This document shows, piece by piece, positions 49,523 to 58,742 of a stretch of 64,000 bases of DNA (within the stretch, counting starts at the first letter, position 1; every line of letters starts with the position of its first letter). Source of the DNA: JANNRA01 sp031401035 (lineage in GTDB: Bacteria > Desulfobacterota > Binatia > HRBIN30 > CADEER01); NCBI GenBank assembly GCA_031401035.1, contig JANNRA010000226.1, positions 1 to 64,000 on the forward strand. Reading direction: 5' to 3'. Under the pieces are notes generated by a model that saw only the letters and a list, made by a program, of their open reading frames with translations, did no database searches and was not told where the DNA came from. A program made the position numbers and the translations under genes.

Positions 49523-52084
49523 ATGCCGAGCTGCATCATCGTCTCCCACTTCCACTGGGATCGGGAGTGGTACCGCACCTTCGAGGCCTATCGCGCGCGC
49601 CTGGCGGATGCGGTCGACCGCGTCCTCGAGTTGCTCGACGCCGACCCCGCCTATCGCTTTCTGCTCGACGGCCAGACGGTGGTGCTCGAGGATTACCTGG
49701 CGGTGCGGCCGCAGCGGCGCGTCGCGCTCGAGTCGGCCCTGCATGCCGGCCGCCTCGCCACCGGCCCCTGGTACGTGCAACCCGACTCGCTGCTGCCCTC
49801 CGGCGAGGCCCTGGTGCGCAACCTATTGCGCGGCGCCGGCGACGCGCGCGCCTTCGGCAGCGGCTCGCGCGTCGCCTATGTGCCCGACTCCTTCGGCCAC
49901 CCGGCCCAGTTTCCGCAGATCTTTGCCGGCTTCGGCCTCGACACGTTCGTGTACTGGCGCGGCAACGGCAACGAGATCGACGCCCTCGGACGCGTCTGGC
50001 GCTGGCGCGCGCCGGACGGCACCGCCGTGCAGGCGTTGCTGCTGCGCGAGGGCTACTTCAATGCCGCCTGCCTGCCGGCCGACGTCGACCGCGCCGCGGC
50101 CGGCCTGGCGGCGCTGCTGGCGCGCAGCGAGAGCGACGGCCATCCGCGCCTGCTGATGAACGGCTTCGACCACATGCTGCCCGACGGGCATGTCGGCGCG
50201 GTCGCCGACGCCCTCGCCGACCTCGTCGCGATGCCGGTCGGGCGCGGCCTGCTCGACGACGCGGCGCCCGATCCGGCCGCGACGCTGCCCGAATACCAGG
50301 GGCCGCTGGTCGGCGGCCGTCTCGCCAACCTGCTGCCGGGTGTGTGGTCGACGCGCATGCCGATCAAGCTCGCCAACCGCCGCTGCGAGGCGCTGCTCGA
50401 GGGCTGGGTCGAGCCGTGGGCGGTGTTCGCCGCCGCCCTCGGCGCCGGTGACGAACGGGCGGCGTTACAGCTCGCCTGGAAGCGCGTGCTGCACAACCAG
50501 GCGCACGATTCGCTGTGCGGCTGCTCGGTCGACGCCGTCGCGGCGCAGGTGATGGGTCGCTACGAGAGCGCCGAGCAACTCGGGCTGGAGACCCTCGCGC
50601 GGCTGCTCGAGCGGCTCGCCGGCCACGACGTCGAACGGCGCACGCCGGACGTGATCGAGCACGTCGTGGCGGTGTTCAATCCATCACCGTACCCGCGCAC
50701 CGACGTCGTGCGGGTGGCGCTCGACCCCTACCCGGCGCTGCGCCTGCCGGTCGGCGAGCCGGAGTTCCCGCGCTTCACCCTGGCCTCGCTGGAGGCGCCC
50801 GGCTTCGCGGTCGACGGGCGGCCGGCCCGCGTCAGCGTCTCGGACGATCCGCGCCGCGCCCGCTGGCTGCCGATCCTGTCGCCGCTCGACATCGAGTTCG
50901 TCGCGGCCGACGTGCCCGCCTTCGGCTGCCGCCGCTTCACGCTGACGCGAACCGAGCGGCCCGAGGAGGCAGCCGACGACGAGCGCGAGATCGCCGTCGG
51001 CGCGATCGGCGTCCGGGTCGCCGACGACGGCACCCTCGAGGTGCGCTTCGGCGAGCGCGTCTACACCGGGCTGGCCGGCGTCGAAGACCACGGCGACGGC
51101 GGCGACAGCTACGACTTCGACCCCGTCGCCGGCGATCCCGGCGCCCGCCTGGCGGCGGTGACATGGCGCCGCTTCATACATCCGGCCGGCTTCCAGCGCC
51201 TCGAGATCGCGCGCGTCTTCGACGTGCCCACTGCCGTGCACGACGACCGCGAGCAGCGCATGGCCGAGGGCGTGCCGTTGCGGTTGGTGACCGAGGTCAG
51301 CCTGGCGCCGGGCGTGCCGCGCGTCGACCTCACCGTGCGCCTGCACAACCTGGCGCGCGACCACCGCCTGCGCCTGCGCTTCCCGACCGGCGGGCCGCCG
51401 GACGGCTGCCTGGCGGCGACGACCTTCGACGTCGCGCCACCGGCGCTGGCGCCGGCCGGCGCCGCCGACTGGCTGCACGTCGCCCCGACGACCTTCCCGC
51501 ATCAGGGCTGGGTCGCCGCCAACGGCCTGATGGTCGCGGCGCCCGGCCTGCCCGAGGCGGAGATCGACGCCGACGGCGTCATCGCCATCACCCTGCTGCG
51601 CGCCGTCGGCTGGCTGGCGCGCTTCGGCCTGCGCAGCCGGCCGCATCCCGCCGGCCCGGTGATGGCCCTGGAGAGCGGGCAGGAACTCGGACCGTTCGAG
51701 GCGCGGCTGGCATTGTTCGCCGGCGCCGACCCGACCGCCGCGCGCGACGCCGAACTCGGCCTGCGCGGCGTCATCGCCGGCGATGCGGCGCCGCTGGCCG
51801 GCGACCTGCCGCTGCTCGCCCTCGATCCCACCGGCGTCGTGCTGTCGGCGCTCAAACCGGCCGAGGACGGCGACGGCTGCATCCTGCGTCTGCTCAACCC
51901 GAGCGACACGGCGCGCCCGGCGGTGGTGCACTGCGGCCTGCCGCTCGCCGCGGCCGATTCGGTGCGCCTCGACGAGAGCCCCGACGGCGGCCCCGTCGAC
52001 ATCGCCGGCAACTGCCTGCGGCTCCAGGTCGGCCCGCACGCGTTGCGCTCGCTGCGTCTGCGCTGGGGAGCGCCGCCGCGGTAG
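49523..52084 (+). CDS. Glycoside hydrolase family 38 (alpha-mannosidase-like)
   Basis: The 853-aa product has the GH38 zinc and substrate block SHFHWDREW (residues 8-16). The nucleophile Asp122 is in VPDSFGHPAQFPQI, and NGFDHMLP and HNQAHDSLCGCSVDA also belong to the catalytic half. The C-terminal half is the beta-sandwich of the family. GH38 enzymes hydrolyse alpha-mannosides or related sugars such as mannosylglycerate. No signal peptide is seen, so action is probably cytoplasmic. Length fits the bacterial group. No transporter gene is adjacent. ATG at 49523. Confidence 0.9.
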   Translation: MPSCIIVSHFHWDREWYRTFEAYRARLADAVDRVLELLDADPAYRFLLDGQTVVLEDYLAVRPQRRVALESALHAGRLATGPWYVQPDSLLPSGEALVRNLLRGAGDARAFGSGSRVAYVPDSFGHPAQFPQIFAGFGLDTFVYWRGNGNEIDALGRVWRWRAPDGTAVQALLLREGYFNAACLPADVDRAAAGLAALLARSESDGHPRLLMNGFDHMLPDGHVGAVADALADLVAMPVGRGLLDDAAPDPAATLPEYQGPLVGGRLANLLPGVWSTRMPIKLANRRCEALLEGWVEPWAVFAAALGAGDERAALQLAWKRVLHNQAHDSLCGCSVDAVAAQVMGRYESAEQLGLETLARLLERLAGHDVERRTPDVIEHVVAVFNPSPYPRTDVVRVALDPYPALRLPVGEPEFPRFTLASLEAPGFAVDGRPARVSVSDDPRRARWLPILSPLDIEFVAADVPAFGCRRFTLTRTERPEEAADDEREIAVGAIGVRVADDGTLEVRFGERVYTGLAGVEDHGDGGDSYDFDPVAGDPGARLAAVTWRRFIHPAGFQRLEIARVFDVPTAVHDDREQRMAEGVPLRLVTEVSLAPGVPRVDLTVRLHNLARDHRLRLRFPTGGPPDGCLAATTFDVAPPALAPAGAADWLHVAPTTFPHQGWVAANGLMVAAPGLPEAEIDADGVIAITLLRAVGWLARFGLRSRPHPAGPVMALESGQELGPFEARLALFAGADPTAARDAELGLRGVIAGDAAPLAGDLPLLALDPTGVVLSALKPAEDGDGCILRLLNPSDTARPAVVHCGLPLAAADSVRLDESPDGGPVDIAGNCLRLQVGPHALRSLRLRWGAPPR

Positions 52085-52097
52085 GCGGGGATGCCGA

Positions 52098-53129
52098 TCA
52101 GTGCAGGTGCGCCTCCAGACCCTCCTCGGTGCACACCACGCGCAGGCGGCCGAGGGCGCGCTGCTCCAATTGCCGGACGCGCTCGCGACTGATGCCGAGC
52201 CGGACGCTGATCTGCTCCAACGTCCGCGCCGCGTCGTCGCCGAGTCCGAAACGCAAGCGGACGATCAGCCCCTCACGCGGCGGCAGCTGGGCGACGGCGT
52301 GCTCGAGGCGGCCGCTCAGGGCGCCCTGCGCCGCCTGCGTCTCCGGGTCGCTGCCCTGGTCAGGCAACAGCGCCAGCAGCGGCCGCCCGTCGCTCTCGCC
52401 CAGCGCGTCGGTCGAGACGAACTGAAAGCCCTGCGTCATCGTTTCGACCCGCTCGGTGGCCAGCCCCTCCTGCTCGGCGAGCGCGGCCACTGCCGTGGCC
52501 GCGGAGGCACCGCCGTCGCGGCCGACGCGGCGCCGCATCTGGTTCCAGTGCACCGGCGTGCGCACCAGCGCCCCCTGCGTGTCGGCACTGCGGCTGAGCT
52601 GCTGGCGGATCCACCATGCCGCGTAGGTGCTGAACTTCACGCCACGCGTCGGGTCGTACTTCTCCACCGCCCGCAGCAGCCCGAAGACCCCCTCCTGGAA
52701 CAGATCGAGGAAGCTCAGCGTCGGGTGGTTGAAGCGGCGCGCCAGCAGGGCGACGAGGCGGACGTGGGCGCGCACCATCTGGTCGCGCACGACGCGATAC
52801 TCCACCAGGACGGTGCGCAACTCGTCGGCGAATGCCGCCGCGCGCTCGCCCGGCGCCGCCTCGGCACAACGCAGGATCAACAGCGCCTCGCGCTCGCGGA
52901 AGTCCCGCTCGGGTCGCACCACGCCGCGCCCGGCGGCGGCCAGTCCGGCGCGACTCAGCGCCCGCTCGCGCCGCAGCAGACTGCGAATCCGCCGTCGCGC
53001 CACGCTGACGCGGCGTGCGAGGACCAGCTCCTCGTCGCCCGTCAGCAGTTCCGCGGCGCGCAACTCACCGCCCAGTACCTGCTCGGCCGTGCGCATCGGC
53101 GCCAGCGCGCTGCCGAGATTGCCTCTCAC
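52098..53129 (-). CDS. Sigma-70-family RNA polymerase sigma factor (RpoD/RpoS/RpoH-like)
   Basis: The 343-aa product carries region 2 (FLDLFQEGVFGLLRAVEKYD and FSTYAAWWIRQQLSRSADTQ), a region 3 segment, and region 4 (RLRFGLGDDAARTLEQ then GISRERVRQLEQRALGRLR). It lacks the long region 1.1 of the primary factor, so it is a group 2 or 3 alternative sigma. The GTG start (53129) overlaps the stop of an upstream 78-aa gene as GTGA, and translation is probably coupled. What it transcribes is unknown. Confidence 0.9.
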   Translation of the reverse strand: MRGNLGSALAPMRTAEQVLGGELRAAELLTGDEELVLARRVSVARRRIRSLLRRERALSRAGLAAAGRGVVRPERDFREREALLILRCAEAAPGERAAAFADELRTVLVEYRVVRDQMVRAHVRLVALLARRFNHPTLSFLDLFQEGVFGLLRAVEKYDPTRGVKFSTYAAWWIRQQLSRSADTQGALVRTPVHWNQMRRRVGRDGGASAATAVAALAEQEGLATERVETMTQGFQFVSTDALGESDGRPLLALLPDQGSDPETQAAQGALSGRLEHAVAQLPPREGLIVRLRFGLGDDAARTLEQISVRLGISRERVRQLEQRALGRLRVVCTEEGLEAHLH

Positions 53130-53362
53130 CGGAACTCCATCGGCGGGCTGGCCGCCGCGTCGCGTAGGTAGCCGCGGCAGGAGCCGTCGGCGGCGAAGAA
53201 GCACCCCTGTGCGTCGATGACGCCGCAGATCGCGCCGCTGCTGTCATGCACCTCGCGACCACCCGCAAGATGCGCCCACGGCGTCCCGGACGGGTCGAAG
53301 AACTGACCGCTGGTGTCCATGTAGCCGAGGTAGGAGCCGTGAAAATCGAAGAAGTAGTACAT
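53126..53362 (-). CDS. Small protein with repeated beta motifs (beta-flower-like)
   Basis: The 78-aa product consists of repeats of the pattern YLGYMDTSGQFFDPSG and VIDAQGCFFAADGSCRGYL, which fits a small beta fold of the 4-fold beta-flower type. ATG 53362 has GGGAGGG upstream. Its stop overlaps the sigma factor start as GTGA, so it may regulate or report on that factor; this is inference from position only. Two cysteines could form a bond or bind metal. Confidence 0.65.
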   Translation of the reverse strand: MYYFFDFHGSYLGYMDTSGQFFDPSGTPWAHLAGGREVHDSSGAICGVIDAQGCFFAADGSCRGYLRDAAASPPMEFR

Positions 53363-53487
53363 GGCGCCCTCCCGACCCCAGGTGAAGCTACGCGCGTGCC
53401 AAGCGGCTCGACCCACTCCGTACAATGGAATCGCCGGCGCGTTTCCCATCCGCGCCACAGCCGCTGAGGATGAACTCCGCGCCGGGA

Positions 53488-54741
53488 TTACGGCGCCAGC
53501 GCGAACAGGGTCGCGGCGATCGCGGCGCTGATCACCGCCAGGCCGGCGGTCGTCGCGAGGCGGAAGCGCCCGCACCCGACGGTGGCCGCCAGGCCGAGCT
53601 TGAGCAGCGTGTTGGACAGGATGCCGGCGGCGACCGCCCGCGCCGCGGCGCTGGGCTCGAGGCCCTCGCGCAGCAGGCGCGCCATCGAGACGGTGACCGC
53701 ATCGACGTCGGTCAACCCGAGCAGCGCGCCGGAGGCGAACACGCCGACGGCGCCGAAGCTCTGGCGGGCGACGTAGACGAGCATCAGCACCGCCTGGAAG
53801 AGCAGGGCCATCTGCAGGGCGCCGCGCAGTTGCAGGGGGTTCTCCGGCGGCGTTTCTGTGCGCGCCGCCGGCGCCGAACGGCGCAGGGTCAGGGCGCAGG
53901 CGACGAGCCCGCAGGCGAAGGGCGCCACCACATAGGGCAGCAGCGCACCGGCCAGCGACAGATCGAGCAGCGCCGCCGCCAGCAGCGTGCGGACGAACAG
54001 CACGGTCGAGGCGGCAAGCGCGCCACCCGCGAGCCCCATTCCGAGGTCGGCATCGTCGCGGCTGGCGCGCGCGTGGGCGAGCGTCACCTGGGTCGAGGAC
54101 ACCAGGCCGCCGAGCAGGCCGGCGAGCAGCGGGCCGCGCCCGCCGCCGACCAGCCGGCGCGCCACGTAGCCGACGAAGCCGAGGCCGGCGAAGAGCAACA
54201 CCAGCGCCCACAGCTGGCGCGGGCGGACGCCGCCGAACGGCCCGTACGGTCCCTCCGGCAGCAGCGGCAGGATGACCACGGCCATGACCGCGAAGCGCGC
54301 CACGGCACGCATCTCTGCGTCGTTCAGGCGCGCCGCCAGCGCGTGCAGGCGCGACTTCTCGACCAGCAGCAGGACCGTCGTCGCCACCGCGCCGCTGGCC
54401 AGCGCCAGCTGGCCGATGCCGGCCAGGAATCCGGCTGCCAGCACCACCAGCGCGGCGACCTCGGTGGTGCCGTCGACGTCGCGCCGGCTCGCCGCCGCGT
54501 AGGCGGCAATCACCAGGCCGCCGGCGGCGCCGAGCAGCAGTGCCGCCGGCAGCGCGTCACCGCCGCGCGACAGCCAGCCGGACAGTCCGGCGACGCCACC
54601 GAGCAGGGTGAAGGTGCGCACGCCGGCGAAGTGCGGCGCCGGTCCGCTGGCGTGCCCGGAGCGCTGCCGTTCGACGCCGACGGCAAGGCCGCCGAGCGCC
54701 GCCGCCGCGATGCCGGCGACGCCGTCGAAGCCGCCGCTCAC
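53488..54741 (-). CDS. MgtC/SapB- and DUF4010-type membrane protein
   Basis: The 417-aa product has about 10-11 membrane helices. The N-terminal quarter resembles MgtC/SapB (LGGLAVGVERQRSG, RTFTLLGGVAGL) and the C-terminal part is DUF4010 (LLGLTDVDAVTVSMARL). Such proteins are thought to work in ion or metal homeostasis but are poorly known. The GTG start at 54741 overlaps the stop of the DUF2267 gene as GTGA, so the two are translated together. Confidence 0.85.
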   Translation of the reverse strand: MSGGFDGVAGIAAAALGGLAVGVERQRSGHASGPAPHFAGVRTFTLLGGVAGLSGWLSRGGDALPAALLLGAAGGLVIAAYAAASRRDVDGTTEVAALVVLAAGFLAGIGQLALASGAVATTVLLLVEKSRLHALAARLNDAEMRAVARFAVMAVVILPLLPEGPYGPFGGVRPRQLWALVLLFAGLGFVGYVARRLVGGGRGPLLAGLLGGLVSSTQVTLAHARASRDDADLGMGLAGGALAASTVLFVRTLLAAALLDLSLAGALLPYVVAPFACGLVACALTLRRSAPAARTETPPENPLQLRGALQMALLFQAVLMLVYVARQSFGAVGVFASGALLGLTDVDAVTVSMARLLREGLEPSAAARAVAAGILSNTLLKLGLAATVGCGRFRLATTAGLAVISAAIAATLFALAP

Positions 54742-55160
54742 GCGTGCGGCCGCGCCACGGCCGACTCGAGCCACAGCCGCTTGAGGTCCTTCGGCAACTG
54801 GCTCAGCACGTCCCAGGCCTCACCTTCCAACCCGGTCGGGCTGCCGAGGAGGCATTGCAAGGCGCCGAAGACGGCGCGCGTGCCGCGCTCGGCCTCGTGC
54901 TCGTCGGCCAGCACGGCGCGCTGCCGGACATGGCCGAGGAACTCGGCGAGGTGCGTGCGCGCGACCGCCCGGTCGGCGCGCTCGTCCTCGCGCCACATGC
55001 GCTGCAGCCCATGCGGCAGTCGCGCCGCGACGTGGCTCGCCTCCTTCGGCGTCAGGCGCTGGCGCAGCGCCTCGAAGACGACGAAGGTGACGGTCTCGGC
55101 CCGCCCTTCGTCACACCCGAACGCGGCGGCGACCTGACGTAAGAACTCGCGATCCTTCAT
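54738..55160 (-). CDS. DUF2267 protein
   Basis: The 140-aa product has two helical halves typical of DUF2267 (EFLRQVAAAFG, LTPKEASHVAARLP, FLGHVRQRA, VLSQLPKDLKRLW). The family occurs in many bacteria and its function is unknown. It is the first gene of a two-gene operon with the DUF4010 membrane protein, to which it is coupled by GTGA. Confidence 0.85.
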   Translation of the reverse strand: MKDREFLRQVAAAFGCDEGRAETVTFVVFEALRQRLTPKEASHVAARLPHGLQRMWREDERADRAVARTHLAEFLGHVRQRAVLADEHEAERGTRAVFGALQCLLGSPTGLEGEAWDVLSQLPKDLKRLWLESAVARPHA

Positions 55161-55308
55161 CGGCGTCCTCCTTCGGCGACGACTATCTAAGCGCGTTCGC
55201 GCCCGCCGCGCCATGCGCGTTTCGCGCTTGCCGCCGCTTGCCGCGCGGGTGTAGAGCAGTGCGGGCAACGGCTGATCCACCTGTGTGGGGTGGTGAGAGG
55301 AGGAGGAG

Positions 55309-56274
55309 ATGGGCCAGTGCAACCGTTTGGGGTGGGCAACCCGACTTGCGGTGTTGAGCGCGCTGCTGGGTGGGATCGCCACCGCGCGCGCCGCTGACGA
55401 CGTCGCGCCAGCGGAGGATCTGCGCGGCGCTGACACGCTCGGCACGCCGGACGTGGCGGAGGCGGAAGGGGCGAGCGGGCCGAATCACGGCCGTCTGTCG
55501 ATCTCGGCCACCAGCGACTTCACCACGGCGTACTTCTTCCGCGGCATTCTGCAGGAGCGCAACGGCTTTATCTGGCAGCCGGCCGCGGAGGCGGCGCTCG
55601 ACCTGTGGAACGGCGACGATGACGCTCTCCTCCAGGACGTCTCGCTCGGCTTCGGCATCTGGAACAGCTTCCAGACCGCCAAGACCGGCGCCACCGGCAG
55701 CGGCCCGTCCAACCTCTATGAAACCGACTACTACCCGAGCCTGACGCTCGGCTGGAGGGGCGGCCTCGAAACGTCGGTGACGTACAACATCTACACCAGC
55801 CCGAACGGCGCCTTTCTCACCACCCACGAGGTCGCGCTCGGCCTCGGCTACGACGACAGCGACCTGCTCGGCGCCTGGGCGCTGAGCCCGACGGCGACCT
55901 TCGCCTTCGAGACGGAGAACACCTCGTTCGGCGACGGCGAGGACGGCTATGCCGAGTTCGGCATAGAGCCGAGTGTCGCCCTGTCGCTGCCATTCGACCC
56001 AGCCGGCGACTATCCCGTCACCGCCAGCTTCCCGCTCGCCGTCGGCATCTCGTTGTACGACTACTACGACGACGGCGTCGACAACGACACGTTCGGCTTC
56101 TTCAGCTTCGGCATCGCGACCAACGTTCCACTGGCCTTCATCCCCGAGGACTTCGGCGCCTGGAGCGCCGGGTTGGGGATCAACGTGCTGGTGATGAACG
56201 ACACGCTGAAGGCGATCAACTCCGGCGACAACCCGTACCCGGTGGGCACAGCCAGCATCGCGATGGAGTACTGA
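55309..56274 (+). CDS. Outer-membrane beta-barrel protein (TorF-like putative porin)
   Basis: The 321-aa product has a signal peptide cut near AARA (28), then alternating beta strands rich in Tyr, Phe and Gly. SATSDFTTAYFFRGILQ is the N-terminal pattern of TorF-like putative porins, and the C-terminus ends with an aromatic Tyr, as outer-membrane barrels do. It is probably a channel or a structural barrel. GGAGGAGGAG precedes the ATG. It is convergent with potA. Confidence 0.75.
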   Translation: MGQCNRLGWATRLAVLSALLGGIATARAADDVAPAEDLRGADTLGTPDVAEAEGASGPNHGRLSISATSDFTTAYFFRGILQERNGFIWQPAAEAALDLWNGDDDALLQDVSLGFGIWNSFQTAKTGATGSGPSNLYETDYYPSLTLGWRGGLETSVTYNIYTSPNGAFLTTHEVALGLGYDDSDLLGAWALSPTATFAFETENTSFGDGEDGYAEFGIEPSVALSLPFDPAGDYPVTASFPLAVGISLYDYYDDGVDNDTFGFFSFGIATNVPLAFIPEDFGAWSAGLGINVLVMNDTLKAINSGDNPYPVGTASIAMEY

Positions 56275-56284
56275 GCGGCGATCC

Positions 56285-57436
56285 TCAGTCGGCGGTCGCC
56301 GTCGCCCGCGCCGGATGGCGCGGCGGCAGCAAGCGCACGCCGTTCGGATCCCACGAGGCCCACATCGAGGCGCCGCGGCTGAGGCCCTCGGGGCGTCGAT
56401 CGTCCTCGATGTGGGCGACGATCTCCTCGCCGGCGATGTCCTGCAGCACGCAGCGCAGCACCGGGCCCTGGAAAATGATCTCCGTGACGGTGACCGGCAC
56501 GGCGCTCCAGCGACCGTCGGGGCGCTCGAGCGTCAGTTCGATGCGCTCCGGGCGCAGCATGACGACCCCGGCGCCGCCGGGCGCGAAGCTGCCGTGGCCG
56601 ATCGGTGTCTCGATAAGGTGATCGCCGGCGAGCCGCACCGACGCGTGCCCGTCCGCGACGCGGTCGACCGTCGCCACCATCAGGTTGGCGGTGCCGATGA
56701 ACCCGGCGACGAAGACCGTCGCCGGCGAGTGGTAGATCTGCTCGGGCGTACCGACCTGCTCGACGCGCCCCTCGCTCATCACCGCGATACGGTCGGACAT
56801 CGTCAACGCCTCTTCCTGGTCGTGCGTGACGAAGATGAAGGTGATGCCGACCTCGCGCTGAATGCGTTTGAGCTCGATCTGCATCGCCTGCCGCAGCTTC
56901 AGGTCGAGGGCGCTGAGCGGCTCGTCGAGCAGCAGCGCGCTGGGGAAGTTGACCAGGGCGCGGGCGAGGGCGACGCGCTGGCGCTGACCGCCGGAGAGCT
57001 GGTCGGGGCGTCGCCGCGCGAAGTCGGTCAGGCGCACGATGCCGAGCATCGTCTGCACCCGCGTCTTCACCTCGGCCTCGGCGACGCCCTTGGTGCGCGG
57101 CCCGAAGGCGACGTTGTCGAACACATTCATGTGCGGGAACAACGCGTACTGCTGGAAGACGGTGTTGACGTTGCGCCGGTACGGTGGGACGTCGGAGACG
57201 TCGACGCCGTCGAGACGGATGTGGCCGCTGGTCACCACCTCGAAGCCGGCGATCATGCGCAGCATGGTCGTCTTGCCGCAGCCGGAGGGACCGAGCATCG
57301 AGAAGAACTCGCCGCGCTCGATGTTGAAGTTGGCGCGCTCGACGGCGACGAAGGTGCCGTAGCGCTTGTGGACGTCCTGCAGCGCGATGACGGGCACGGT
57401 CGGGTCGGCGGCGGGCGTGGTCGGGCGGTCGGTCAC
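56285..57436 (-). CDS. potA: ABC transporter ATPase, PotA-type (spermidine/putrescine)
   Basis: The 383-aa product has Walker A GPSGCGKTT, Q-loop VFQQYALFPHM, signature LSGGQRQRVALARAL, Walker B LLLDEPLSALD, H-loop FVTHDQEE, then the regulatory TOBE domain. The match to PotA and related polyamine/iron importers is strong. No permease or binding-protein gene is next to it, so the rest of the importer must lie elsewhere. The start overlaps the stop of the preceding unknown gene by four bases. Confidence 0.9.
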   Translation of the reverse strand: MTDRPTTPAADPTVPVIALQDVHKRYGTFVAVERANFNIERGEFFSMLGPSGCGKTTMLRMIAGFEVVTSGHIRLDGVDVSDVPPYRRNVNTVFQQYALFPHMNVFDNVAFGPRTKGVAEAEVKTRVQTMLGIVRLTDFARRRPDQLSGGQRQRVALARALVNFPSALLLDEPLSALDLKLRQAMQIELKRIQREVGITFIFVTHDQEEALTMSDRIAVMSEGRVEQVGTPEQIYHSPATVFVAGFIGTANLMVATVDRVADGHASVRLAGDHLIETPIGHGSFAPGGAGVVMLRPERIELTLERPDGRWSAVPVTVTEIIFQGPVLRCVLQDIAGEEIVAHIEDDRRPEGLSRGASMWASWDPNGVRLLPPRHPARATATAD

Positions 57437-58692
57437 CGGCGTTTCTCCTCTGGCGCCGCCGGCGCGCCGCCGGGTGAGCGCGCGGCGTGTGTGCCAGAAG
57501 CCCCCTCGGGCTGCAAGGTCGCGGCGTCGTCAGTCTCGGCGGCGAGCGCCGGGATGGCGTCCACCTCGTAACGCTTGTCGCGCGAGCCGTACACGTAGCG
57601 CGGCATCTTCGCCAGTTCGGCGGCGAGACCGGAGACCTGCTCGTCGAACCAGCGCGGATTGTCGGCGAGCAGCAGTCGGATCCGCTCGAGATAGGGCTGC
57701 GTCCCGGGCGCGTCGGGGTAATAGCGGCGGTAGGTGTCGTACCGAAAGAGGCGCTTGAGGCGGTGCAGATTGGTGGCGCCGGTCGGCAGCGGCAGCAGCG
57801 CCACGTCGGTGCGGCCCTTGGCGCGCCGCTCGGCGAGCCGCGTCTGCACGACGTCGAGGCTGTTCTGCAGGAACTCCGGCGTGCAGAAGCACGCGAACTC
57901 GTCGTAGAGCATGCGCATTGTCGCGCTCGCCTCGTCGAGCGGCAGGCGCGCCTGGCGCTCGCGGCCGAGGCGACGCACGAGCAACATGAACGGCACCGGA
58001 GTGTTGCCGGTCGCCTGGATGACGGCCGGATCGCGGAAGTCGGGTTGGCGGTACGGAAAGTGGCGCGGGTCGATGACGTCGAAGCCGCCGCGTCCGTAGA
58101 ACAGGATGCGCTGCAACGACAGGCGGTCGTCGGGCGAGAAGTACTCCATCTCCGCCGCCAGCGTCAGCCGGACGCCGAAGTAGCGCCCCGGCTGATCGGG
58201 CAACGGCAGATTCACCAGGCCGCGCTGCTGCAGCTGAAAGAGGTACTCGACCGCCAGCTCCACCGGGGCGATGCGCAGCCAGTAGGTGAGCACCGTGCCG
58301 CGCGCCTCGGGCAGCATGTAGATGTGCGAGAGGTAGACGGTACACAGGTCGGGCGCCCACTGCGGGTTGTAGATCACCGACCCGTCGCGGACGCCGCGCA
58401 GGACGCCGTCGCGGTCGCGCGCGACGAGCAGGAAGTAGCGGATGAAGGTGCCCGACGGCAGTGGGTCGAAGGCGTCGTCGAGCAGGAACCGGCGGATGGC
58501 GTGCTCCGGCTCCATCTCGCCCTGCGGCCCGAAGGCGCCCCAGAGGATCTCGTAGGCGCGCGCGAAGTCGGGATGGTCGGGATGCTCGATCGAGTGCAGC
58601 TCGTAGCGCCGGGTCTCGCGCTCGATCATCTCGACGATGTCCTGCTGGTAGAGATCCTTCAGGCAGAGACGGACGCGCGTTCCGAGGCTCAC
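57433..58692 (-). CDS. Unknown protein with a possible GNAT-like region, coupled to potA
   Basis: The 419-aa product has a region (about 40-145) with a look of an acetyltransferase fold: FFLLVARDRDGVLRG-like strands and VYLSHIYMLPEARGTVLTYW, where PEARG resembles the CoA-binding turn. The second half (about 150-380) is Arg/Phe/Tyr-rich and not recognised. Its stop overlaps the potA start by four bases (ATGA), so it is made with the transport ATPase. Function unknown; a polyamine-related transferase would fit the neighbours but is guesswork. Confidence 0.6.
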   Translation of the reverse strand: MSLGTRVRLCLKDLYQQDIVEMIERETRRYELHSIEHPDHPDFARAYEILWGAFGPQGEMEPEHAIRRFLLDDAFDPLPSGTFIRYFLLVARDRDGVLRGVRDGSVIYNPQWAPDLCTVYLSHIYMLPEARGTVLTYWLRIAPVELAVEYLFQLQQRGLVNLPLPDQPGRYFGVRLTLAAEMEYFSPDDRLSLQRILFYGRGGFDVIDPRHFPYRQPDFRDPAVIQATGNTPVPFMLLVRRLGRERQARLPLDEASATMRMLYDEFACFCTPEFLQNSLDVVQTRLAERRAKGRTDVALLPLPTGATNLHRLKRLFRYDTYRRYYPDAPGTQPYLERIRLLLADNPRWFDEQVSGLAAELAKMPRYVYGSRDKRYEVDAIPALAAETDDAATLQPEGASGTHAARSPGGAPAAPEEKRR

Positions 58693-58742
58693 GACGCCAG
58701 GATGCCCACCGCCGCGCCCTGGTGTAAAGCTGTGCGTGACCG

